Source: UBA1715 sp964346725 (GTDB taxonomy: Bacteria > Bacteroidota > Bacteroidia > Bacteroidales > UBA1715). From it: a DNA stretch of 64,000 nucleotides. The translations under genes and the position numbers were made by a program. Below, one piece after another: positions 9,328 through 17,697 of this stretch; the first letter of the stretch is position 1, and the number at the start of each line of letters is the position of its first letter. The DNA is taken from positions 62,001 through 126,000 of the forward strand of contig CAYFVM010000002.1 in assembly GCA_964346725.1 (NCBI GenBank), given 5' to 3'. The notes under the pieces were generated by a model. The model searched no databases and was not told the DNA's origin. It worked only from the letters and a program-made list of their open reading frames with translations.

Positions 9328-10767
9328 TTGAGAAAAACATTTGTTACGAATCTTGTGCTGCTGCTGCTGCTCAACCTTTTGGTTAAGCCTTTCTATATTT
9401 TTGGAATAGATAGAACAGTGCAGAATGTGGTAGGAACTGAAATATATGGCGCATATGCGGCAATGTTTAGTTTGTCTATTATTTTTAACATTATTCTTGA
9501 TCTCGGAATTGCCAATTTTAACAACCGAAGCATTGCTCAAAACAATGCTTTGCTCCCTCGATACTTTTCAAGCATGGTTGTCCTCAAGTTCTTGCTTGGG
9601 GTGGTCTATTGCATTGTATTAGGCGTAGTAGGTGTTGCGCTTGATTTTACCCCTGAGCAGTTCAAGATATTTGGTGTGCTCGCTTTTAATCAGTTCTTGC
9701 TTTCTTTTTTACTGTATTTGCGCTCAAATATTTCGGGGCTGTATTTGTACAAAACAGATAGTTTGTTCTCGGTACTCGATCGCATACTTATGATTGCAAT
9801 TTGTGGCTATTTGTTGGTGGCGCGCCAAGATTCGTTTGCAATAGAATGGTTTGTATATGTGCAAACTATTTCGTATGCAATTCCTTGTATTTTAGCGTTT
9901 TTCATAGTTCTATTTAAGGCAAAGAAATTTACGTTCCATTTCGATTTTAAATTCTTAATGACAATTGTAAAGCATACCTATCCATTTGCCTTATTGTCAT
10001 TGTTGATGGGACTGTACACACGCATAGATATTGTAATGATAGAACAACTCTTACCTGATGGAGCAAAGCAAGCGGGAATCTATGCACAATCATATCGAAT
10101 ACTTGATGCTGTCAGTATGTTTGCGTATTTGTTTGCATCGCTTTTGTTGCCCATGTTTTCCAAAATGATAAAAGACAAGCAACCCATGGGACAATTTACC
10201 AAATTCTCAACCATGTTGCTCATGGCTCCTGTTTTTGTATTTGTAGTTGCTTCATGTTCATACAGTTGGGAGCTGATGAATTTGATGTATCATGAAGGTT
10301 TTGATGAATCGTCGCGAATCTTTCAAGTATTGATAATTGGATTTATTCCAATAGCTTCAACCTATGTCTTTGGCACATTACTTACTGCTAACAATAACCT
10401 GAAAGTGTTGAATATTATGGCATTAATAGGTATGCTATTTAATATTATTTTTAATGCTGTGTTTATTCCTAAATATGGTGCGTTTGGAGCTGCTGTGGTG
10501 TCGGTAGTAACGCAATTCCTTACCGGAATTATTCAAATTCTACTTTCTATTAAATACTTCAAGTTCCACGTGTCCATTACCGATGGTATAAAAATATTCG
10601 TGTTTATTGCATTAAACGTGGCATTGTTCTATTTTCTACATGATACACTAACATCCAGTTGGATATATAATGCGTTGATACTCTGTGTGGTTGGAGTATC
10701 GTTGGCACTTGTGGTTCGTTTGCTTCGCGTAAAAGATATTGTAAATATCCTGAAAAACGAGGATTAA
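9328..10767 (+). CDS. MOP-superfamily polysaccharide flippase (Wzx-like)
   Basis: Integral membrane protein of 479 residues with about 12-14 hydrophobic helices, resembling the polysaccharide biosynthesis/oligosaccharide flippase family (Wzx/RfbX). The early PFYIFGIDRTVQNVVG segment and the repeated helix pairs with short loops are typical. Such proteins flip undecaprenyl-linked glycans across the inner membrane. The start is TTG at 9328, directly followed by a hydrophobic helix; no in-frame ATG lies upstream within the leader. It stands alone between the dcw terminator and a convergent pair, with no glycosyltransferases beside it, so the substrate cannot be inferred. Confidence 0.85.
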   Translation: MRKTFVTNLVLLLLLNLLVKPFYIFGIDRTVQNVVGTEIYGAYAAMFSLSIIFNIILDLGIANFNNRSIAQNNALLPRYFSSMVVLKFLLGVVYCIVLGVVGVALDFTPEQFKIFGVLAFNQFLLSFLLYLRSNISGLYLYKTDSLFSVLDRILMIAICGYLLVARQDSFAIEWFVYVQTISYAIPCILAFFIVLFKAKKFTFHFDFKFLMTIVKHTYPFALLSLLMGLYTRIDIVMIEQLLPDGAKQAGIYAQSYRILDAVSMFAYLFASLLLPMFSKMIKDKQPMGQFTKFSTMLLMAPVFVFVVASCSYSWELMNLMYHEGFDESSRIFQVLIIGFIPIASTYVFGTLLTANNNLKVLNIMALIGMLFNIIFNAVFIPKYGAFGAAVVSVVTQFLTGIIQILLSIKYFKFHVSITDGIKIFVFIALNVALFYFLHDTLTSSWIYNALILCVVGVSLALVVRLLRVKDIVNILKNED

Positions 10768-10776
10768 TACATTGAA

Positions 10777-11577
10777 TTATAGCTCTTTAAGAAAATTGTC
10801 CAACTCGTCAAATAGTTGTTTGGCATATTTGTATCCATACGAAATACTTTCGGGTTTTGATTCATCAGTAATTCTTCGAACCCAGAAAATGCCGATAAAA
10901 GAGCTACAAAGGAGAATTTCAGAACTTTCAGAAATGAGTTTTTTTGTGAGATATGGATGTCTTGTTATATCCCAATTTTTTCTGGTCAAGTAATCAATAA
11001 AATAAGTGGTAAATGGTAGCAATCGTTCGCCTATGTGAATTTCCTCATTTTTAAAAACAATAACGTCACCAAGTTCTGTAGAGAAAGAGTGTCCGTTTTT
11101 GTCGAACATGCAGGGTACGTTCAGGGTATCAATTGCAACAAAAAGAGAGTTTGGTGTGTACGAAAGAAATTCTTCGTGCACGTCTATAAAGTTGATGTCA
11201 ATGCCTTTTTTGTTGAAACTATACTCTAATTCTTCGAGAGGAGAAATGAATATGCAAAACTGTGGCTCAGTTTTTTCGGGAAATGTTTGCTGAAATACCA
11301 AAAGTGTGCAAATACCACCTTTATATACTTTGTTTACGTTGAGTAAACGATGAATGTAACGATCAAGGTTGGCAGCTGTGATTTTTTTTGGAACGACCAT
11401 TCCTTTTGCAAGAAGCATTTCTTCTATGTGTTGCACGTGTCGTCCAAGACATAGAGGTTTGGTATTGTATAGCCGAATATCTTCTTTTACCGATTCGTTA
11501 ATTGCAAAAATAGGGGCATTGTTAAGTTCCGAAATCTTAACTAATTCACCGTTGAAAATGCAAAAGTTTTTGTCCAC
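10777..11577 (-). CDS. Class IV aminotransferase-like protein lacking the catalytic lysine
   Basis: The 266-residue protein has the layout of fold-type IV PLP enzymes (branched-chain aminotransferase, aminodeoxychorismate lyase). An N-terminal part contains PLCLGRHVQHIEEML (~41-55, the H..R region). A C-terminal half has TELGDVIVFKNEEIHIGE (~167-184) and LPFTTYFIDYLTRKNWDI in the place of the LPGiTR segment. The position that should hold the PLP lysine (family pattern vKTxN) reads SYTPN, with Tyr140. The SN pair after the PLP-site Glu is also missing. It is probably not a normal transaminase. It is 6 nt downstream of a degenerate ProB-like gene, so the two are likely cotranscribed. Confidence 0.6.
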   Translation of the reverse strand: MDKNFCIFNGELVKISELNNAPIFAINESVKEDIRLYNTKPLCLGRHVQHIEEMLLAKGMVVPKKITAANLDRYIHRLLNVNKVYKGGICTLLVFQQTFPEKTEPQFCIFISPLEELEYSFNKKGIDINFIDVHEEFLSYTPNSLFVAIDTLNVPCMFDKNGHSFSTELGDVIVFKNEEIHIGERLLPFTTYFIDYLTRKNWDITRHPYLTKKLISESSEILLCSSFIGIFWVRRITDESKPESISYGYKYAKQLFDELDNFLKEL

Positions 11578-11583
11578 TTTTTA

Positions 11584-12249
11584 TTATTTTTTCTTGCAAT
11601 CGGAAGGGAAAACTATAGGATAGTGAAAATTTTTCCCGCTAGGTTTTTTATTGAATTCTCTCACAAATTTAAAGAGTTCATCTTTGTCTTTACAATGGTA
11701 GCTGAAATTATTTTCCTTGCATAATACATTGAACGACATATCTTTATTGATTTGAATGAGGGCATGAGCAGAAATAATATCAGCAACGGTAACTGTCAGC
11801 ATATAGTTGTTTTCTAACTCAATATCGGCCGTAGAGATAGTATCGTTTTCGTTAATTATAGGAATAATTCCAAGCGAAAGTAATTTTTTGAATGTATTTT
11901 TCGCATTGAATTGTTGCTTCGGATTTTCAATAATGTCGCGAGCAAGCAATACTTGCGCTATCATTTGTGTGTATTCGTCAAAAATGTTTTGATAGCGTTT
12001 TATCAATTCAACCTGACCAATGGCAGCAAGAGCTTGTTTGTCGCTCAATAGCGTAGGATAGTCGGTGAGTTTCATTTGCTCAATGCCAGAGGCAATTGAG
12101 CCAGCAGTAACTAAAATCACATCGCTCTCGCTATTGCGAATGTTCGAAAGAACCATGGCAATATGGTTGAGCATGTCTTTCTGTATGATGTATTTATCAT
12201 TGATTAAGGTGCCTTCTTCTACGTTGAAAACTAATCGTAATTTTGTCAT
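11584..12249 (-). CDS. Degenerate glutamate 5-kinase (ProB) paralogue
   Basis: A 221-residue protein clearly related to ProB: it shares VTAGSIASGIEQ (~48-59), KQALAAIGQ, ARDIIENPKQQFNAKNTFKKLLSLGIIPIINENDT (NEND at ~133-136) with the intact ProB at 47535-48338. The N-terminal phosphate loop KIGTS is replaced by FNVEEGT, the GDNDTLSA segment by LENNYMLT, and the LSDIDGFFDKDP and GTGGMSTK regions are absent. ATP binding and kinase activity are therefore doubtful. The frame is intact with no internal stop, which argues against simple decay. It is the first gene of a two-gene unit with the aminotransferase-like gene and is divergent from the PgpH-like gene. Confidence 0.7.
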   Translation of the reverse strand: MTKLRLVFNVEEGTLINDKYIIQKDMLNHIAMVLSNIRNSESDVILVTAGSIASGIEQMKLTDYPTLLSDKQALAAIGQVELIKRYQNIFDEYTQMIAQVLLARDIIENPKQQFNAKNTFKKLLSLGIIPIINENDTISTADIELENNYMLTVTVADIISAHALIQINKDMSFNVLCKENNFSYHCKDKDELFKFVREFNKKPSGKNFHYPIVFPSDCKKK

Positions 12250-12316
12250 TGCTTTTATGCTTAAAAATTGCCAGTAAATATATATTTTTACTAGCGAATA
12301 TTAAAATCAAATTTCA

Positions 12317-14407
12317 ATGAAGAAATTATTCGAATTTATAAAGGCACACAAACTTTTCATTATCTCATTAATTTTATTTTCGTTAGGCATGGTTGCGGTT
12401 ATGTTTTTTATGCCAAACGAAAAGAAATTTGAGTTTGAATATCAACAAAACAAAGTTTGGCTTCATGATGATTTGTACGCTCCATTTGGATTCTCAATTG
12501 ATAAAACCGAAGATGAAATACAAGCACAGCGCGATAGCGTGATGAAGAAATTCTCTCCGTATTATACCTATGATACAACGGTTTATAATCAAGTCATAAA
12601 TTCTATTTATGAAGGATTCTTACGCAATCTTTATCCTTCTGTGAGCGATTCTGTGAGCGATTATCAAACATTAGTAGAATTGCAAGGGTTGTCAGAATTT
12701 GATAGATTGCTTCGTTCAATATATGACGCAGGCATTATCGATGTACAGAAACCATACAAAACATTGGTTGTAGAACGATTGCCTCAAAGACAACGTCTTT
12801 CAATACATTCGGTGCTTACGCTTCCTGAAGCTCATGGTGATTTGATGCAAAAAATCCCCGCTAGTTTAGATTCAATGCAACGGATGAAATTCAAAGAAAT
12901 TATTTTTATTGCATTAGTTCCTAATACCATATACAATGACGAGGTTTCGTCGGAAATGAAAGAAGAATTGCTTTCTACTGTTTCGGAAAAATATGGATAT
13001 GTAACCGAAGGAACGCGTATTATAAGTCGTGGCTCTGTTGTTACGGAAAGTGATGTTAAAGTATTGAATTCACTCAAAAAAGAATACGAATCGGGAAATG
13101 TAACGTTTGATGGTAGGATAGCAATTGGCGCAGGTCAGTTTATTCTTATTCTTGTTGCGTTTCTTGTACTGATTTTATTGATTCTATACTCGGAACCCGA
13201 AGTGTTTACCAGACTTAAATATTCGTTGTTTATAGTTTCGGTGGTTGTTCTTTTTGTGGCAATGGCAACCGTTACACAAAAATTCAATCATGTGAGTGTT
13301 TATCTCGTGCCATACGTAGCATTGCCAATTTTGATAAAAAATTTCCTTAACGCACGTGTTGCGTTGTTCGTTCATATTGTGACAATGCTAATAATAGGCT
13401 TCATAGCACCAAACCCGTTCGATTTTACGTTCTTGCAGATTTCAGTTGGTGTGATTGCATTGTATAGCCTGGGAAATCACTATCAACGGAGTTTCTTGTT
13501 TTTTTCAGCAATAATATCTTTTGTCTCGTATGCGGGTATCTACTTTGCATTGTCGCTGGTTAAATTAGGTGGAATTTCGGGTATAGATTGGACACAATTG
13601 TTGTGGTTCCTTGCGAGTTGCGTGCTTTTACTTACCACATATTTATTCATTTTCGTGTTTGAGAAAATTTTCAGATTCCCATCAGATATTACCTTGTTTG
13701 AACTTTCCGACACTAGTCGTGGCTTATTGCGAGAGCTTTCTGACAAAGCTCCGGGAACTTTTCAGCATTCTTTACAGGTGGCAAACTTTGTAGAAGTTGC
13801 ACTTCGTGAAATAGGTGGTAACGATTTGCTAGGAAGAATTGGTGGCTTGTATCACGATGTGGGGAAATTAAAAAATCCTGCGTTCTTTGTTGAAAATCAA
13901 TCGTTTAAAGAAAATCCGCACGATGATTTGCCACCTGAAAAAAGTGCACAAATTATTATTAATCACGTGGTGTATGGTCGTGAACTTGCACGAAAGAATG
14001 GACTGCCGTACTCGTTGGAACAAATTATATACGGACACCATGGTAATTCAAAAACGATGTTTTTCCTTGATAAATATAAGAAAATGCATCCCGACGAACC
14101 TATTGATGAGTCAATGTTTCAATATCCTACATCAAAAGTTGTCAATAAAGAATTGGCTGTTATAATGCTTGCCGACGGAGTAGAAGCGGCATCGCGTAGT
14201 ACACCGCTTGAGACGCGAGAACAAGTAGAAGCTTTGGTACAGAAAATCGTTGACCATCTCATTCAAAGTAAGCAATTGGAGTTTGCTGATATTACATTAA
14301 AAGACTTGGATAAAGTGAAAGGTGTATTTGTTGAGAAATTGATAAATTTATATCACGCACGCGTTCCGTATCCTGACGAGCCGAAAGAAAATGCAAACCA
14401 GATATAA
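12317..14407 (+). CDS. PgpH-family 7TM HD-domain phosphodiesterase (c-di-AMP hydrolase)
   Basis: The 696-residue protein has the 7TMR-HD architecture. One N-terminal membrane helix (~13-32) is followed by an extracytoplasmic domain (~33-265), a cluster of about seven helices (~270-455) and a cytoplasmic HD domain (~475-640). Metal-binding motifs are visible: FQHSLQVANF, YHDVGKLKNP (HD at ~513-514), GHHG and a late LADGVEAASR. In characterised members this domain hydrolyses cyclic di-AMP to pApA, so the protein probably controls c-di-AMP levels. It overlaps the following metallo-hydrolase gene by 17 nt, which suggests coupling. Confidence 0.88.
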   Translation: MKKLFEFIKAHKLFIISLILFSLGMVAVMFFMPNEKKFEFEYQQNKVWLHDDLYAPFGFSIDKTEDEIQAQRDSVMKKFSPYYTYDTTVYNQVINSIYEGFLRNLYPSVSDSVSDYQTLVELQGLSEFDRLLRSIYDAGIIDVQKPYKTLVVERLPQRQRLSIHSVLTLPEAHGDLMQKIPASLDSMQRMKFKEIIFIALVPNTIYNDEVSSEMKEELLSTVSEKYGYVTEGTRIISRGSVVTESDVKVLNSLKKEYESGNVTFDGRIAIGAGQFILILVAFLVLILLILYSEPEVFTRLKYSLFIVSVVVLFVAMATVTQKFNHVSVYLVPYVALPILIKNFLNARVALFVHIVTMLIIGFIAPNPFDFTFLQISVGVIALYSLGNHYQRSFLFFSAIISFVSYAGIYFALSLVKLGGISGIDWTQLLWFLASCVLLLTTYLFIFVFEKIFRFPSDITLFELSDTSRGLLRELSDKAPGTFQHSLQVANFVEVALREIGGNDLLGRIGGLYHDVGKLKNPAFFVENQSFKENPHDDLPPEKSAQIIINHVVYGRELARKNGLPYSLEQIIYGHHGNSKTMFFLDKYKKMHPDEPIDESMFQYPTSKVVNKELAVIMLADGVEAASRSTPLETREQVEALVQKIVDHLIQSKQLEFADITLKDLDKVKGVFVEKLINLYHARVPYPDEPKENANQI

Positions 14408-15170
14408 CATTCACGGCATATTTCTAGGAACCGGAACTTCACAAGGTGTTCCGGTAATTGGTTGTAAATGTGATGTTTGTCAATCTTCTGATACTCGTGA
14501 CAAAAGATTGCGTACTGCTTTTTTTCTTGATATCGAGGGGGTTCATATTGTGATAGATGCCGGTCCGGATTTTCGTCAGCAAATGCTAGCAAATAACATT
14601 GTGTCGCTTGATGCATTGCTTATTACTCATGAACATAAAGATCATTTAGCCGGCTTGGATGATATTCGACCATTCAATTTTATGATGCATCAGGCGTTGG
14701 CTATTTTTGGTGAAAACCGTGTGATAGAAGCTATCAGAATGGAGTATTCCTATGTGTTTAAAAAACATAAATACCCTGGAGTGCCTATGATGAATGTCCA
14801 CGAAATTACCGAACAAGCGTTTGAATTTAGGGGAATTATCATTCAACCACTGCGCGTGAAACACATGGATTTACCAATTTTCGGATACAGAATTGGGCAA
14901 ATTGCTTACATTACTGATGCGTCATTCATTCCTCAAGAAACCATGGACTTGCTTGAAGGAGTAGAGGTTTTAGTAATAAATTCCTTGTGCTTCCATTCAC
15001 ATTATTCTCATTTTTCGGTTTCGCAAGCACTCGAAATAATTGAAAAAATACATCCGAAAAAAGCATATCTCACGCATATGAGCCACGATATCGGTTTTTA
15101 TGCTGAAACGAGCAAAATACTCCCACCAAAAGTGTATCTTGGATACGATGGATTAGAAATAGATTGTTAG
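14391..15170 (+). CDS. Metallo-beta-lactamase-fold hydrolase (PhnP-like)
   Basis: A 259-residue cytoplasmic metallo-hydrolase. The zinc motif THEHKDH lies near residues 79-85, preceded by IDAGPDFRQQML. Further ligands are expected from KHMDLP, TDASFI and the late LTHMSHDIG. The N-terminal GTGTSQGVPVIGCKCDVC matches the PhnP/cyclic-phosphate phosphodiesterase branch of the superfamily, whose members cleave cyclic phosphate diesters. The exact substrate is unknown. The start lies within the end of the c-di-AMP hydrolase gene, so a link to nucleotide or cyclic-phosphate turnover is possible but only inferred. Confidence 0.82.
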   Translation: MQTRYNIHGIFLGTGTSQGVPVIGCKCDVCQSSDTRDKRLRTAFFLDIEGVHIVIDAGPDFRQQMLANNIVSLDALLITHEHKDHLAGLDDIRPFNFMMHQALAIFGENRVIEAIRMEYSYVFKKHKYPGVPMMNVHEITEQAFEFRGIIIQPLRVKHMDLPIFGYRIGQIAYITDASFIPQETMDLLEGVEVLVINSLCFHSHYSHFSVSQALEIIEKIHPKKAYLTHMSHDIGFYAETSKILPPKVYLGYDGLEIDC

Positions 15171-15171
15171 T

Positions 15172-15669
15172 ATGAAAAAAGCGATATTTCTTGACCGCGA
15201 TGGCGTTATAAATGATGGTACGTTGTATTATACGTACAAAATTGGTGATTTTCACTTTAACCTTGGATTGTTTGAGGGTTTGCGTTTGTTGCGCGATGCG
15301 GGATATATTTTTGTTGTCATTACCAATCAAGGTGGTGTGGCAAAAGGTGAATATACCGAACACGATGTAGAAGTGCTTCACACCTATATGTGTGATAAAT
15401 TAAAAGAACAAGGCATTGATATTGCAGGCGTGTATTACTGCCCGCATTATCCATCTATAACCGGTCCGTGCGAATGCCGAAAACCAGGGACGTTGCTTAT
15501 AGAAAAAGCTATTGCTGCTTTGGGTATTGATAGAACTCAGTCATACTTGATTGGCGACGGAGAACGCGATATAGAAGCCGCAGAGCGAGCAGAAATAGTT
15601 GGCGTGAAAATTTCTAAGAACGAAAATATAGTGCCGTATTGCAAGAAAATTATTTCCGGAGAAATATAA
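15172..15669 (+). CDS. gmhB: GmhB-like D-glycero-D-manno-heptose-1,7-bisphosphate phosphatase
   Basis: A 165-residue HAD phosphatase of the HisB-N/GmhB type, which removes the C7 phosphate during synthesis of the LPS heptose precursor. Motif I is FLDRDGVIN (nucleophile Asp8, acid Asp10) and motif II contains TNQGG. A zinc-binding loop has Cys90, His92, Cys100 and Cys102. Motif IV is IGDGERD (~127-133). All catalytic residues are present. It begins 1 nt after the metallo-hydrolase gene. Other heptose genes are not in the window. The close relative histidinol-phosphate phosphatase is the main alternative. Confidence 0.82.
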   Translation: MKKAIFLDRDGVINDGTLYYTYKIGDFHFNLGLFEGLRLLRDAGYIFVVITNQGGVAKGEYTEHDVEVLHTYMCDKLKEQGIDIAGVYYCPHYPSITGPCECRKPGTLLIEKAIAALGIDRTQSYLIGDGERDIEAAERAEIVGVKISKNENIVPYCKKIISGEI

Positions 15670-15695
15670 ATTCAGCCTTAAAAAGTTATAAAACA

Positions 15696-15732
15696 AAAAA
15701 AGCAACAAAGTTTTTACTTTCGTTGCTTTTTT
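15696..15732. terminator. Bidirectional terminator between gmhB and the dapF-like gene
   Basis: A-rich arm 15696-15710 pairs with T-rich arm 15717-15732 with one bulged base, leaving a 6-nt loop. Read on either strand the hairpin ends in a T-run, and it separates two convergent genes. Confidence 0.75.
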
Positions 15733-15752
15733 ATTGGAGTGTATAGTATGAC

Positions 15753-16613
15753 TTATGCTTCAAGCATTTCTTTAGAAAATACACCTGAACATATCTCTTG
15801 AGCAGGCCCGGTCATTTTAATGTTCCATTCATCATCTATAGAAATTTGCAGTTCACCGCCCGGCATTTTTATCGTTACATCTTGGTCAACCAAGTTGTTC
15901 TTTCGCATAGCAGAGGCTACTCCGCACGAAGAACTTCCCGAAGCAAGCGTGTTACCAACGCCACGTTCCCAAATTTTTATTTCAACTAAATGCCGATTTA
16001 CAACGTGTGCAAATTGCACATTGGTGCGGTTCGGAAACATTTTGTCTGTTTCAATAAATGGTCCGTATTTGAGTAATTCTTCTTGATTGAGTTCGTCTCG
16101 AAAAACAACGCAGTGTGGGTTTCCAACTGAAACGCAGTTAATTTGAAATTCTTTTCCGCCAAATGTGACAGGTTCGTTTATGCATTCTTCTTTAGAGAAA
16201 ATTACAGGAACTTCTTTCGCTACAAAAGTTGCCTTGCCCATGTCCACGCAGAGTTTTACGGCTTTACCTTCGGCGTTTTTCTCTAAAATCTCACAATGAA
16301 TAAGTCTTCCTAAAATGTCAACCGTAAACGTGTCAGATGACAAATAACCATAGTCATGAAGAAACTTGCTAAAAATTCGCAGGCCGTTGCCACAGTTCTC
16401 GGCAATGGAAGCGTCGGTGTTGAATATTTTAAGCCCAAAATCTGCAATGTTTGATGGCACTTTTACCAAAATCCCGTTAGACCCAACGCCAAAGTGCAAA
16501 TCACAAATACGTTTTACAATGGTATCGGTAAGCTCAAAATTAATGTTGTCGGAGTCTATTACTATGTAGCAATTGCCCAATCCGTGTGATTTTACGTAGA
16601 AATTAGTTTCCAT
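15753..16613 (-). CDS. dapF: DapF-fold epimerase/racemase with a Cys-to-Ser change at the second catalytic site
   Basis: A 286-residue PLP-independent epimerase of the diaminopimelate epimerase family, which converts LL- to meso-DAP for lysine and peptidoglycan. The first catalytic site is kept in NTDASIAENCGNGLR (Cys74), although the usual DGS is DAS. The second site, normally ERGxGxTxACG, reads ERGVGNTLASGSSSCG: Ser225 replaces the catalytic Cys and a Cys remains five residues later (Cys230). The protein may be a divergent DAP epimerase or a racemase or lyase for another substrate. It is translationally coupled (TAATG, 1-nt overlap) to the upstream Ldh2-family dehydrogenase. Confidence 0.78.
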   Translation of the reverse strand: METNFYVKSHGLGNCYIVIDSDNINFELTDTIVKRICDLHFGVGSNGILVKVPSNIADFGLKIFNTDASIAENCGNGLRIFSKFLHDYGYLSSDTFTVDILGRLIHCEILEKNAEGKAVKLCVDMGKATFVAKEVPVIFSKEECINEPVTFGGKEFQINCVSVGNPHCVVFRDELNQEELLKYGPFIETDKMFPNRTNVQFAHVVNRHLVEIKIWERGVGNTLASGSSSCGVASAMRKNNLVDQDVTIKMPGGELQISIDDEWNIKMTGPAQEICSGVFSKEMLEA

Positions 16614-17695
16614 TACAATTCAACGTTAAAACTTTTAGCAATATCTTGTAAATCTTCAACAACCGGAATAAGAAGAGGAATTCCTTTTATCATGCGTTCT
16701 TCAGTCATTTCACGTTCCGGATCGCCGGGAATAATAACGTGGTCGTGACCTTCGGTAGGTTCGCATTTACGCATAGCTTCAATCCAATTGTCCATGTGTC
16801 TCTTGAAGTCATCGGTAGGTCTGAAAGCATCAACGCGCATAGCACCTACAATGTGACCAATTCCTTTTCCTACAAGGTCTTCGCGAGGTTGTAGAAAGGC
16901 AAGGAACGGAGGAACCCAAGGTCCGTAATTTGCACCGGAAAGTACGGCACACATAATGTCTACAATAGAACCAAGGCAGAAACCTTTGTGGCTACTGTGC
17001 TCGCGGTCAGAACCTAACGGAAGCAACATGCCACCTTTTTTCAAACCGAAAGAGTCGGTGGTTGGATTTCCGTCTTTGTCTTGAATCCATCCTAGAGGAG
17101 CGTCTTGTTCTTTGCGTTGCAAAATTTCCAATTTGCCAACGGCAGTTGCGGTAGAAGCAAAGTCAGCAACTAAATTTGGTTGTTTTCCCGTAGGAAAAGC
17201 CACAGCAATAGGGTTTGTTCCCAACATTTTTTGTTTGCCAAATGTTGGCGCAGTTGTTGGCGTTGCGTTAGTCGATGCAATACCAATCATATCGTGTTCC
17301 AACGCCATCATGGCATGGTAACCCGCAATACCAAAGTGATTTGAATTGTTCACAGCAACAAATCCGCATCCAACATTTTGTGCTTTTTCTATCGCTAATT
17401 TCATTGCTTTTGGAGCAACTACAAGTCCTAATCCGTTGTCACCGTCGATTGTCGCAGTAGAAGGTGTTTCGTGTTCTATGCGCAATTTCGGTTGTGGGTT
17501 CATTCGGTTTGCTTTCCAAAGATTTATATATCCACGAAGTCTTGCAACTCCATGAGAATCAATGCCTCGAAGGTCTGCAGAAAGTAAAACGTCTGAGCCT
17601 AACAATGCATCTTCGTGGGAATGTCCCATTCCTTCTAAAACCTTCGTTGTGAAATTGCGAAGGCGTTCGTAATCAAAAGATTGTGTTTCTATCAT
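16613..17695 (-). CDS. Ldh2-family NAD(P)-dependent oxidoreductase
   Basis: A 360-residue member of the malate/L-lactate/ureidoglycolate dehydrogenase family (COG2055), which has its own nucleotide-binding fold. Family motifs are DSHGVARLRGY with catalytic His48, NNSNHFGIAGYH, MLGTNPIAVAFP and HKGFCLGSIVDIMC. Known substrates in the family include malate, 2,3-diketogulonate, ureidoglycolate and cyclic imino acids (delta1-piperideine- and pyrroline-2-carboxylate). The substrate cannot be read from sequence. Coupling to a DapF-fold epimerase makes an amino- or imino-acid substrate worth considering. It starts 2 nt after the stop of the upstream membrane-protein gene. Confidence 0.85.
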   Translation of the reverse strand: MIETQSFDYERLRNFTTKVLEGMGHSHEDALLGSDVLLSADLRGIDSHGVARLRGYINLWKANRMNPQPKLRIEHETPSTATIDGDNGLGLVVAPKAMKLAIEKAQNVGCGFVAVNNSNHFGIAGYHAMMALEHDMIGIASTNATPTTAPTFGKQKMLGTNPIAVAFPTGKQPNLVADFASTATAVGKLEILQRKEQDAPLGWIQDKDGNPTTDSFGLKKGGMLLPLGSDREHSSHKGFCLGSIVDIMCAVLSGANYGPWVPPFLAFLQPREDLVGKGIGHIVGAMRVDAFRPTDDFKRHMDNWIEAMRKCEPTEGHDHVIIPGDPEREMTEERMIKGIPLLIPVVEDLQDIAKSFNVEL

Positions 17696-17697
17696 AT

